Assembly (NCBI GenBank): GCA_013176395.1
Contig: JABMLP010000030.1
Location: 1-64,000, forward strand
Length of the DNA: 64,000 bases
Direction: 5' to 3'
From: Venturia oleaginea
Lineage: Eukaryota; Ascomycota; Dothideomycetes; Venturiales; Venturiaceae
This document shows, in pieces, positions 10,965 through 21,500 of this stretch. The position numbers and the translations under genes were made by a program. The notes under the pieces were generated by a model. The model did not search any database. It saw only the letters and a program-made list of their open reading frames with translations, and had not been told where the DNA came from. Numbering within the stretch: the first letter of the stretch is position 1; each line of letters opens with the position of its first letter.

Positions 10965-12068
10965 CTAGTTTTCCGACTCTGATGAGGCTTCCTGTAGGGA
11001 GTCATCGGTATGCTGTATGATTACCGCAGTGACCTGAGTCTTTGGACGTATTGCTGGTCGGAATTCGCATACGTTCGGGTGGTGCTTGGGCTTCTTACAG
11101 CGCCCACATTTGCCCGCTTGTATAAGTGCCAAGAACTCTGTTTGGGATCGCCATTTTGCTCTGGGTCGTCGGTCCTTCTTCGCATCCTTTCCGAGTGTAT
11201 CGACCCGAGCTATCAGTGCTGCGATCTGCGCCGAAAGGACGTTGATGCCAGTCATTTCGACATCGCCTTCTGCGTCACGACTGACTGTTTGGGATGATTG
11301 TGGCCTCCCTCGAGTCGTTGGCGTCTCCTTATCCGTACTTGGATAGCGGCGTTGGTGGGATAGAGCCTCTGTCTTCGTCGCGAAGTACTGTACATTCTTT
11401 ACGTAGGTGTCGTAGTCGTCTCTGGACAATCGCACTGATTTCAAGGTCTGTTGGAGGGAGTAGTTGAGCGCGTTGTTTATGATAGTGATCTTTGAGGCTC
11501 TTTGCGGCGCTAGGGATCCAGCTTGCGATGTCAGTTGTTCGAACTGCTGGCGGAAGTCTTCGAACGGTTGTCTGCTGCCTTGGCTAATCTTGCTCAGTTC
11601 GTCGAGAGCTTTAGCTTCCGCTTCGTGATCTAAGAACTTGTCGTCCATATGCTTGATGAAGGACTCGGGTTTGTAGTTATCATGTTGCTCTCCATTGCTT
11701 AGCCATTGGATAACGCGTTGTTGTTACTCTGTCGGAAGCCCGTTGAAGATGTTCGCGCATATTCCTTGGTTGCTTCCAAGCTTCCCATTTTCAACAGTGA
11801 TTTTTGTCTTGATCTGCCATCTGAACAGCGTGTAGTTGTCTCTTTTTTCGTCCCATTTAGGCCATGCAATAGCTTTTGCACCGGTGTTCCCATCAACACT
11901 GACTGCGGTCAGAGCTGCCACCAATTGTTGTACGATGTCAGGCGAATTTGCTCGAGCCATTGAGAATTTATCGATTCCTTGCATAATGCTCGCGATTGGG
12001 TCGTCGTCAGTAGTAGGGGTGTAGATTGTAGGAGTCGATAGGATACTGTTGCTACGCATCAAGTACAC
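10965..12068 (-). pseudogene. Gypsy gag with one in-frame stop, copy 1
   Basis: The same frame runs from 12068 to 10965, interrupted by a single TAA at 11724-11726. The downstream part has a capsid-like helical region (for example QPFEDFRQQFEQLTSQAG) and a CCHC knuckle (CGRCKKPKHHPNVC), the usual nucleocapsid signature. The stop is followed by CAA codons and could derive from CAA by a single C-to-T change. Copy 2 has the same stop, so it predates the recombination or duplication. Whether it is read through is unknown. Confidence 0.8.
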
Positions 12069-12093
12069 CTAGGTTTGTAAAGAACTGAATCTA

Positions 12094-12265
12094 TATTACG
12101 GAACGGTAGCTGGAAAGACGCAGCATACTCGTAGCCAAAGATTGTTTAGATTCAGTTAAGGAGTGAAGGTATCTACAGAGAACCTCAATGAGGTTCTGTC
12201 TCTATACTAGGCTCAATCAGGCTTAGGCTCTTAGCCTATACCAACCATGGGCCATGCCTATAACA
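12094..12265 (-). repeat. Gypsy 5' LTR, copy 1 (diverged)
   Basis: 172 bp; lacks four bases (a caaa/aaac unit near 12175) and has several transitions against the other three LTR copies. It is followed on the right by ttaac rather than the expected gtcat. Confidence 0.85.
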
Positions 12266-13772
12266 TTAACGAAGAGGTTAGGCGGGAGGTATTAACGAGA
12301 TCTATCCCTATTAGTTGTATTCTTAGGCCATACGTCTGTAGTACAGGAGATCTGCTTTCCCTCGTCAGTTCCCTCTACGGTTCGACTGATCTCAGAGTGC
12401 AGGCGGGCTCAAGGGTGTGTTTGAAGTAGAACAACACAAAGTATGAATTCGATGAGTGACTGCATTCCCCTCGAACTGAGTGGAAAATGAGGGCTATCTA
12501 TACAAAGAGAGAGTACTGACGTAGGTTCTGACACCGCAGAGATACCGAGCAAATAAGAGTGAGAACAAACAGGTTTGAAACGGCTTTGAAACCGTTGGTG
12601 TTACCACCATATTGCAACAGGGTGTCCTATCTCTCTCTCCTAGGAGTACCACAGCCGCTTTCGTAGCCCGGCCTAGTTACTAGCTAGGTAGAAGAGAGTC
12701 GGATGGTTTTCGTATCCTGATATCCCTTTATTTCTTGTTTCTGCTTGTTATGACTGAGCGAGCATCTGGTTTGCGACCAGGTAACGAATCCTACCGTGTC
12801 CACGTTGCCATTGCCTCTTGCCAACGCGTATTGCTATGCCTATGTAATCTTATAGCCCATTCAAGCTGGTATTGGCGCGTATTCGATGATTTAGGGCGTG
12901 GTGGTGTTGTGTCGTCGCGTCGTTCGTCGGTGGATTCATCTTTGCTTCACACCTCCGGAACGTACTCGCGGCGACAGCGAGGTGCAGGGAGGTGCTACTG
13001 ACGCCGGTAAATAGAGTATTATTTTATTATGGAAAGCTATGAAAATAAAAAAGCTTAATATATTTTCTACGCTTATCTTAAAATTATCTCAATGCTTAAG
13101 ATTATTCTAGCACCTAAAATATTTCGAGACCTAGTCTTAGTTAGGATAGAGAGTGTTCTAAGAGTTCCTAGGGTAGGTCTTATAAATTGTTTGACTGGAA
13201 CCCTGCGGCTTACCGCTCCAGTCTTTCATGTTTGGCAAAGAGACTGAAATGCCACCGGAACGCAATTTAACCAAAAGAGGCCCGTTTTTAAGCTCGACAT
13301 CAACTAATCTTTTTGACCAATAATACCGGTCAAATTCTCGCTGATACGTTAAACTACCTGCCTCAAGTTACTCGACAACTATGTCCTGGCTGCACCGGTA
13401 GGGATACTAGAGAACTAGTTCCAAGCCAACATCGAAGTCCTTAAACAATCAGGCGGTCCATAACCTTCTCTCCCGGCTTTCACCGTCCACCATCGCACCA
13501 AAATGTGGGATGGTATGCAGCCACCATCTTCTTGTGTCCCCAACTGGGCTCCTCAACCCAATTGTGGCGCCGGCGTTGGAGTTTTCCTGGTCTGTGCTGT
13601 TCGCGTGGTGCGAGGTTGGGTAGCATTCACAAAAACGATGACCGGGCTTGGAGTGAATGCAGCAAACGTCCCAGAACTTCGATTTTGCACGCGGGTTGTT
13701 GATTTGAACATGCCCTACTTCGCTATCTGTGGTCCTATGTACAAACCAAAAGGTAAATACCTCACTGACCTC
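12266..13772. other. Intergenic with LTR-like relic and AT-rich patch
   Basis: No gene recognised. About 12430-12530 is a diverged copy of sequence at 48565-48665 (see the separate repeat entry). About 13015-13160 is markedly AT-rich, as in decayed or RIP-affected fungal repeats. The part next to 13772 may include the 3' untranslated region of the CWF19-like gene. Confidence 0.6.
12430..12530 (+). repeat. Diverged dispersed repeat (shared with 48565-48665)
   Basis: Both places contain atgagtgactgc, then aactgagtgg and gagggctatctatacaa in the same order with scattered differences. It looks like part of an old LTR, but no ends or coding region can be assigned. Confidence 0.6.
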
Positions 13773-15491
13773 TTATTCTGTGAAGTCGAATGGTTTGAAG
13801 GCCTCTTTGAAGGCCTCTGTATCTGCTTCCTCGTCTTCCTGGGTCTGTGCACAATTCTGCCACGCGACTCGATTTTCCAATCCCAGCAACTTTGCCAGGA
13901 CACGTCTGGGGTACTGCAAGTCCCGGAACATCGCATCGAGAGGCAGCCACAAGCTCTTATCCTTTTTGGTAGCTGGATCCCAGATCCATAATCTGATGTA
14001 GTCGGAAGATTCGTCTGGTTCTCCCTCCTCGAATGGGGCATATTTGTTATTCTCGGCCTCAACCTTGAATGCTACTTCGACGAGGCCCGACGCGATGAGG
14101 TCTGCAGGTACAGGGATGAACTGCCAATGTCCGTGAAATCCTGACGGCCGACTGATATCATAGGTCACGGCACCCAGTTCGCCTTTGCTCCGACTCAAGA
14201 GCATTTCTTGCATGGCACTGCGGTATTGATGCATTTCATTGATAGCGTTGCTCCGTGATTCTGCACCTGGTATCAAGGAAAGAGTAGGAGCGTGAGCCAT
14301 CGGTATTATCAGTGTGTGGCCGGGAAAATCGAGGCTTGGATAGGTTGATGAAGTACTCAGTGGACCTTTGGCCGTGGTCAAGTATGCCTCGGTTCCAATA
14401 GAAGCGATAAGATGAGTTGCGAGGTCTTTGTTCGAAAGGCAAAAGAAGCACTGGGACTGGCTTAGCGGAGGACCCCGCTGACGTTTCTTTGGGCGCGAGT
14501 AATTGTCCCCTTGGCCATTGCCATTCGAGAAGCGGAACGAATTCTGGTCTGGCAGAGCGGCACGCTTCTTGGTCGGGATGGAAAATGGCGAGGCTTGAAA
14601 TCCGGAAGGTAATGTGACGGGAGCGGGAGCAGTTGGATCTATTGAGAAGGCATATATCCATTTCTGTTTGAGCGTGTTTCCAAATGCAGCTAGGCTGAGA
14701 AAACGCGTGACGTGAACGGCATCAGGTGACGTCTCAGAGGGAGGATTGAAGAATGGTTCTCGCTCGTAGAAGACGGCTGGCGATGCCGAGAAGTAGTAGC
14801 GTGGCTTCAAATGCGCGGCTAGATCTGTCAAGCATTTTTGTGAGCTTGGCTCCGCACTCTCGTCGAAGTCAACCTTGGAGCCTTTCCGGACACCAGATGG
14901 CCATTGACTTGTGACGAGAATGTCTGCTTGATTTGCGCCACGGAGAGCTTTCGAGTCATCTTCGGAGTAGTAAGGGGAGTATTTGTCCTTGGATGTACCC
15001 TTAAGGCTGGAGTCAAGAGTGCCGCCGAGCGCAACGATCCTCACGCCTTCGGATGTCTTGGTCGTCGTTCGCTTGCCCAAGAAGAGCAGATTTGGACGTA
15101 GCTCGTCGTCGGACTTTTCAAGCTGATCGATAACTGGTTGCGGCAAAGCATGAGTTCCAATTCCGAAATATGTTGGAAGAGCTACTTTTGTGACTCCGTT
15201 GATGAGGTTTCGTACATTCTGTTCATCGTCCGGGGTCGAGAGGTCCGGACTGGCGAAGAGGTTTCCAACAATTAGACCAAAAGCAAATGCGTTCTTGCTA
15301 TGGAGAGCCTCCAACTTCTTGAATACTGTCAGGAATTGACCATTGACGTCGCCAACTACTGCACTGCAAGATGTTAGTGAATGAGGCTCGGTAATGCAAA
15401 TGAATGCCTGAATCGATAGCGAAATATCCGAAATTGCTGGATTTATATTCGGGCTCCTCGTCCAGATGCAAGAACGGAAGGCTTCTGGCAA
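13773..15491 (-). CDS. drn1: CWF19-like protein 1 (Drn1 family), RNA lariat processing
   Basis: Homologue of CWF19L1/Drn1, a spliceosome-associated factor that works with the lariat-debranching enzyme. The N-terminal part is a metallophosphatase-like domain starting at AVVGDVNGQ. A lysine/arginine-rich linker (PKKRQRGPP) is followed by the HIT-like CwfJ C-terminal domain 1 (CFFCLSNKD, then GHTLIIPMAHAPTL and HGHWQFIPVP) and CwfJ domain 2 at the C-terminus. The first 40 or so codons of the open frame are probably not coding: a branch site and acceptor (ctaacatcttgcag) end at about 15364, just before the conserved start of the domain, so a short upstream exon is missing from this call and the true start is unresolved. 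It is head to head with UTP20, with little space between. Confidence 0.88.
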   Translation of the reverse strand: MPEAFRSCIWTRSPNINPAISDISLSIQAFICITEPHSLTSCSAVVGDVNGQFLTVFKKLEALHSKNAFAFGLIVGNLFASPDLSTPDDEQNVRNLINGVTKVALPTYFGIGTHALPQPVIDQLEKSDDELRPNLLFLGKRTTTKTSEGVRIVALGGTLDSSLKGTSKDKYSPYYSEDDSKALRGANQADILVTSQWPSGVRKGSKVDFDESAEPSSQKCLTDLAAHLKPRYYFSASPAVFYEREPFFNPPSETSPDAVHVTRFLSLAAFGNTLKQKWIYAFSIDPTAPAPVTLPSGFQASPFSIPTKKRAALPDQNSFRFSNGNGQGDNYSRPKKRQRGPPLSQSQCFFCLSNKDLATHLIASIGTEAYLTTAKGPLSTSSTYPSLDFPGHTLIIPMAHAPTLSLIPGAESRSNAINEMHQYRSAMQEMLLSRSKGELGAVTYDISRPSGFHGHWQFIPVPADLIASGLVEVAFKVEAENNKYAPFEEGEPDESSDYIRLWIWDPATKKDKSLWLPLDAMFRDLQYPRRVLAKLLGLENRVAWQNCAQTQEDEEADTEAFKEAFKPFDFTE

Positions 15492-15506
15492 ACTTCAGTC
15501 ATTGAA

Positions 15507-18500
15507 ATGTGCCAGAAGGCTCTTCCGCTTGCTTCAAAGTCGTTGGAGACGGCTCAAAGATGCCACCCTCGATTCGGCCGTGTGAATACGTTGAATGGGT
15601 TGGTAGAGAAATGGACAACTCACATTTTCGAGGAAGACATGTTTGATATGATATTGTTTGCGGTGAGAAAGGCGTCAAAGGGAAAGGTGAACGCCACAGC
15701 TGCAGCCCGAAAGAAGGGTCCAAAGAGTGGCCGTGGCGGTGATACGAAAAAAGTTGAAGTCAAGAATAGATACTCTTCAACACTACACCTAAATCCCGAA
15801 TCCGAACGGTACGATGCAGCCATGAATGAAAAGGCAGCGCGCCAGAAATTGGCCCTCCGAAAGGCCTTCTCCGCCAAAAAGAAACCCACGACCGAATCCT
15901 CCCGTCGTCACCACTTCGAAGGCTTCACCACCCGCATCCAAAAACTCAGGATCGACCCTGTCCGACGAGTGCGCATAGTCGACGACGACGCCAGCAAGCA
16001 GGAACTCGCCTCGCACTTCAGGAATGCTCTGGAAAAGTGGAGGGAGACCAATCTTTCCGAGGACTTCTCAAACTTCTCGCGCGACGTCGGCTCGCTATGC
16101 GACAACTTGCCACAGGTCCTCCACCACCAGGACAAGATACTCGATGTTTTGCTGGAGTACATTGAGAAGGGGAACACGGTTTCGGTAGAGCCGCTGTTGG
16201 ACTTGGTACCGCGTCTAGCACAGGACATTCAGACCCAGTTTCAGAGGCATTTCCAGCGCGCGATCAAGACTGTCTCGCATCTTGCTGCGAAGCACCCGGA
16301 GCCCGAGGTTGTGGAATGGTGTTTCAACTGTCTAGCTTGGCTATTCAAATACCTGGAGAGATTGCTTGTACCAGACCTTTGCCCCACGTACGATTTGCTG
16401 GCACCTCTGCTGGGCAAGGAGCGACAAAAGCCTTTTGTTACCCGATTTTCCGCCGAAGCACTGAGCTTCTTGCTCAAAAAGGCCAGCAAAACACCCGATT
16501 ATGTACTCAAGGTGGTTAGGCACGCGTTGGACGACCTCTGTCAGACTGCTGAGGGCAACCCAGGGAAGAGCACTGATCTGTATGAGCAGGGTTTGACCTC
16601 CCTTTTCGTGGAGGCTACCAATGGAGTTCAAAGGCATTTGCATTCGCGAGGAGATATCATATTCTGGAATTCGTTGTCGGAGGTTTCAAGGATCAACGAG
16701 AGCTCCACCGATGCTGCACCAGCCATCAGAGTGTTGCGCGGAGTGCTGGTCTCTGTAATCAACCACACAACACCGGAATCGTTCAAACCTGTTTCCGAAA
16801 TAATCTCGCGTCATGCAAGCTTGGTTAGCGAATCTCCAACCGCCTCCAAAATTCTCCTTTCAACCCAATTGATTTTCCTATTGGCTGCCGTGCGCAACGG
16901 TACTCGAGTAACAGACTGGCCTGGTCTGCTTGCAACACTGTTCGCTTTCATCCAATATGTCGCGGAACAAGGGCCTTCCAACGACGTCAAAACGGCCAAC
17001 GAACTGCTAGCTACATTTGCTATTGCTCATCAATCATGTCCACTTGAAACTGCTTTATCTCATGTCAAGGTGTTAGATGAGCTATGCTCCCCAATTTGGC
17101 AGCAGTACTTCCTTGGATTCTCCAGCTTGTATTCGGAACTTGGAAATGATCGATTTCGTAGTCTGTTGCTTCCATACTTCCAGAGGTGAGTCATGTTGAT
17201 GAACTCCCGCTCCGATGGTGGCTGATTAGTGTACAGGTTCATCGCTAAGCAATGGGATGGAACTTCTCGTGGGCTCTCTGTCCTGTTGCCTCAGATGGTG
17301 AGCGACGGACGACTAGTTCGCGGTTCATTGAAGATTCCCAGATCATGGCAGACATCAATGATCACCAGGTTTGAAGCCATCGGAAGTTTTGCTACCTCCA
17401 GCTCGAGTGATTTCGAAATTTCTGCTCTCAGTGGATTGTTGGAGATGTCGAAGATAGTGCCATTAGAAGCGGATATCGCCCACGACATTCACTCTCGGCT
17501 TCACGTCGCATTGGTTTCCTTTCTGAAAAGCGATCGCCTTGACCATCCTACAGCCCAGGACCATTTGCTTCTTGGAGCTGGCTTCAAATTCATCGCCGAA
17601 AACCTTTCCGAAGATGAATCTCCGGAGCTTTGGGATTTGCTATGTTCTGCGGCAGCAAAACTGCAACGTCTGCCGCTTTTCTACCAAAGTTTACTTACTT
17701 TCATTCAAACTAGAAAGTCGACAATTGAAATGGATGAATCCAAAATTTCAAATCTTTTGAATTCACTCATTGAATGTCTTTCTTCTCCCTCACAAAAACT
17801 TCGACTTGCGATCTTGGAGATTCTTCAAATAATCCTGTCTTCTAGAGGCACAAAATTGACAGAGATTATCTCTTCTGCGGTCAGGATCCAGCAGACGAAA
17901 CCTTCCTTGGAGACGGCGCGGTGGGTTTCCATGCAATTGCTGAACATGGGGATGGCTTACCGCGCAATCAACACTGACCCGTATATGGCTCGGATCGTTC
18001 CAAGCTTTTGCTTCGGTTTGCTCCATGTCAAATATGCTCAAGTCGTAGAGGATGCTTGTGCCACACTAAAGGAGATCTGTAACACCAAGGAAGGCGAGCA
18101 GATTGTTTGCGAAATTGCTTTTGCCTGGTTGGAAGGATCTAACAACGGCGAAACGGAATCACCATCCCCAGAGCAGCCTGAAGAAGTCGCGCCCCCAATA
18201 GCAGGCGATATCCGGTTTGGTGGCCCAGGCTTTGAACGAGTGCAAACTCTTGTGGAGAAAAATCTAACTCATGCGCCTTCGTACGGATCGCAGTTGGATG
18301 ACAGGTTCGAGAAAACCTACTTGTCTATACGCCTCAAAAACAAGAACAATCGCTCCCACGGCTTGAAGGTTTTGAAGACAATTCCACAAATTGCAGAAAA
18401 GAGGTCGCGTAGTCTGGTACCAGTTCTTCTGTCTTGGGCGCTGCAACCACAACAAGACACAGATACAGAAACATTGCCTGACGCAGGGCCGGAGCCAAGC

Positions 18501-21500
18501 GAGGACGCGCAGCTGCAAGGACTGCAACGATGGGAGAGAAAGGACCAAAAGGCATTGCTCTCAATTTTTGCGCTCTTCTCAAATCCGAAAGTGCTTTATC
18601 GTGCCACTCAAGTCTACGCCGCTCTTCTGTCGCTTTTGGAACACGGAGATGCCGAAATTCAAACCTCTGCGCTACGCGCGATCTTCACTTGGAAGAACCC
18701 CTGCATCAATCGCTACCAGGAAGATCTCCTCAAATTCCTCGACGATGCGAGATTCCGAGAGCAACTGACAGTTTTCTTGGACGGAAGCGACAGCCCATTA
18801 CGCAGGGAAGATCGTGCCGATTTAATGCCAATAATCCTTCGCCTCCTATACGGAAGGGTCGTCACTCGGACGAAGGGGGCCGATCAACGCACTACCCGAC
18901 GGGCAGTCTTCGTTGTTCTGTCGCGCTTTCCTGAGGCTGAGGTCCACCAATTCATCGACATTGCTTTGGGCTCGATCATGGACTTGTCTTTGATACAAGA
19001 TGGACACTTTCAAGAAGAACAGTTTCAAAAGGAATACTTGCCTCAGAGACGGCAATTCGGTTTGCTGAACATGCTGAAAGACCTCCTCAACGCCTGGAAG
19101 TCCACTGCCACTCCGTACATCTCTCGGTTAGTTGATCCTGTATTTTATGTCCTCGTGCGCGCGGCGAAACAAATTGCACTAGCTACGATCGAAGAAGAAG
19201 TCGTCACGGAGAGCGCATCCAAAAACGCTTTTGCTCGTTCACTTCGACAAGTTGCTCTCAATGACCTCAATTTACTCTTCGATATTGGCCGGGACTTTGA
19301 CTGGAAGGCATATCTCCCCACCCTCTTCAAGGTTGTCATCAATCCTCGTCTAGAAAAATTGGCCTCAGAGACAGCTCAGGGTGTCTCTGGCATGCTTCGC
19401 ATCTTTGCCACATGGGCACATTCACCACAATTGGCCTCGGCCCTCACGGAGTACAACCAACTTCTTTTGCCCACAATCGCCGATTTCATCGGCCTCTCGT
19501 CTGCGAAAGCTGACGTCAAACGCTTTGTGATCAATGATGTTCTCGGTGCCTTGATCGAATTGGCTGCAAATTCATTGGATCAGGGTGAAGTTGTGAAACA
19601 CATTCTCAAACAATATTCGAGCTCGTTCTTAGTGCAACTCGCGATCCTGTTGCGTTCTGATCCACCCAAAGATCTCATGGAAGATGCGGTCTCCGCGATC
19701 CGCGGGCTATCTGCTTATACCTCTGATTGTCCTGTTGAAATCTTATCCTGCGCAGCCGATCTCCTCCAATTGCCGAGCAAAATCGTATCTCATAAGATCA
19801 AGGGAGAACTTCTTCACATATTGCTTCACTTCTTCTCCTCTCTCAAATCCAGTGACGAAGCTCGGGAGAAAGTCTTTTCGGCCACTTGCTCGTCCTTTGC
19901 GTTCTTCATAGACGGGGAAAGTAGGGCGCTGTTGAGTCAGCTAGTGCGCCGGTTCGCTGAAGATGCAGACCTAGGCGAGGTTGCAGACTTGTGCGAGGAG
20001 CTGAACTCCTTCGTCCCGGGCCGCCTCGACCTTCCTGACTTCGGTCGACGAGCTCGCGCCTTCATTATCATCAACGAGGAAAAATTTACCACTTTCTCCG
20101 TTAGCCAATGGAGACTCCTGCTAGGCAATTTGATGTTCTATATCAAGGATGTTGACGAATTGTCGATCAGACTGAGTGCATCACACGGCCTCCAAAGATT
20201 CGCTGAGGCCGCTAGCTTGAAAGATGGATCTGAAAAAGAGGAGTTTATGAAAATGCTCAAGGGCACAATTCTCACCGCCGTGGAGACAGGACTGCGCGCC
20301 CAACCTGAACTTGTCAAGGCTGAATTTCTAACAGTTCTGGCTCACGTCATTCGAAAGCACTCGGAATGGAATGCGGTCAGTGACATGCACTGTTTGTTGG
20401 ACGGTGATGAAGAGTCTTCTTTCTTCGTAAATGCATTACACATTCAAAAGGAACGTCGCATTCTCGCCTTGAAGCGTCTTTCTGGGGAGATAAAAATCGG
20501 AAGGTTGTCAGCTAACAGTCTTTATCATCTTCTTCTGCCTTTGCTCGAGTACTTTACACTCGAGTCCGGAGACTCGGTAGTTGCTGGAGAAGCAAGTCGA
20601 ACGATTGGTACTTTGGTCGAATGGGTGGACTGGCAGCAATGCCGAGCACTGTTGCGACGATACATTGGCTACGTTCAGAGCAAGCCTGACATCCAGAATA
20701 CCATTCTGAAGTTGATAGACGCCGTTACTGTCTCTATTTGCCACTCTGCAGATATCAAGGCACAAAGGCCGTCACAAACCGCCCCTTCAGGCCCAACAGC
20801 AGATAGGGTCGCCGAGCAGCACACAAAACTGTCCAAGACAATGCCCGGAGCAGATAAGACGTCGCAATATCTTTTGAGTGATGTTCTGCCACCACTTTCA
20901 CGATTTCTTCACGATAAAGATGAAGCATTGGTCAGCCGACGCGTGAATATTGCCGTCATTGCGACAAGATACATGAAGCTCCTCCCGCAGGAAGAATTCG
21001 GGCTGAGGTTTTCTCCACTGCTCACCGACGTCTGCAATATCCTCAAGAGTATGGATCAAGATTCGAGAGACATCACCAGAAGAGCTCTTAGCACAATGTG
21101 CAGACTTGTGGGACCTTCGTCGATCGGTTTCGTGTTGCGAGAACTGAAAAGTGCTTTGCAACGAGGCTTTTATCTGCACGTGCTGTCTTACACTGTTCAT
21201 TCAATTTTGGAGATAGCAATCTCAGCTTTCAAGCCTGGAGATCTGGACTACTGCGCCAGTGACATCGTCGCAATCGTCATGGAAGATGTCTTTGGCAACA
21301 TCGGGCTCGAGAAGGATGCCAAGGACTACAAAGCTGATAAGAACACCAAGAAGGAAGTGAAGGGACAGAAGAGTTTTGATTCTCTGCAACTCTTGGCCAG
21401 CGTTACATCACTCGACTACATTTCCGACCTTGTTCGACCTGTTGAGATGCTTCTCATGGGCTCTTTGAAACACAGAGATATTGTCAAGATTGATGAACTA

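Larger units (their letters stand above)
1..12265. repeat. Segmental duplication, copy 1 (direct repeat of 31195-43467)
   Basis: Base 1 corresponds to base 31195 and the copies run in parallel at a constant offset of 31194 up to about 11157, with every open frame translating identically. Beyond that, copy 2 carries four one-base insertions and copy 1 lacks four bases of LTR. The right end is the outer end of a Gypsy LTR. Because the window begins inside the repeat, the left boundary is not visible. The direct orientation and 31-kb spacing are seen; the mechanism (recombination through Gypsy copies) is inference. Confidence 0.95.
6692..12265 (-). mobile_element. Ty3/Gypsy chromovirus, copy 1, chimeric
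   Basis: LTR retrotransposon on the minus strand with LTRs at 6692-6867 (3' LTR) and 12094-12265 (5' LTR). A purine-rich tract (minus-strand GGAGGGGGG) precedes the 3' LTR. The two LTRs differ by several substitutions and a 4-bp indel, and flanks do not match (gtcat on the left, ttaac on the right), whereas copy 2 at 37886-43467 has equal LTRs and matching gtcat flanks. The pol half looks identical to copy 2, while the gag/5' LTR part is diverged, mainly by transitions. This is best explained as a recombinant of two Gypsy insertions. Confidence 0.88.
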
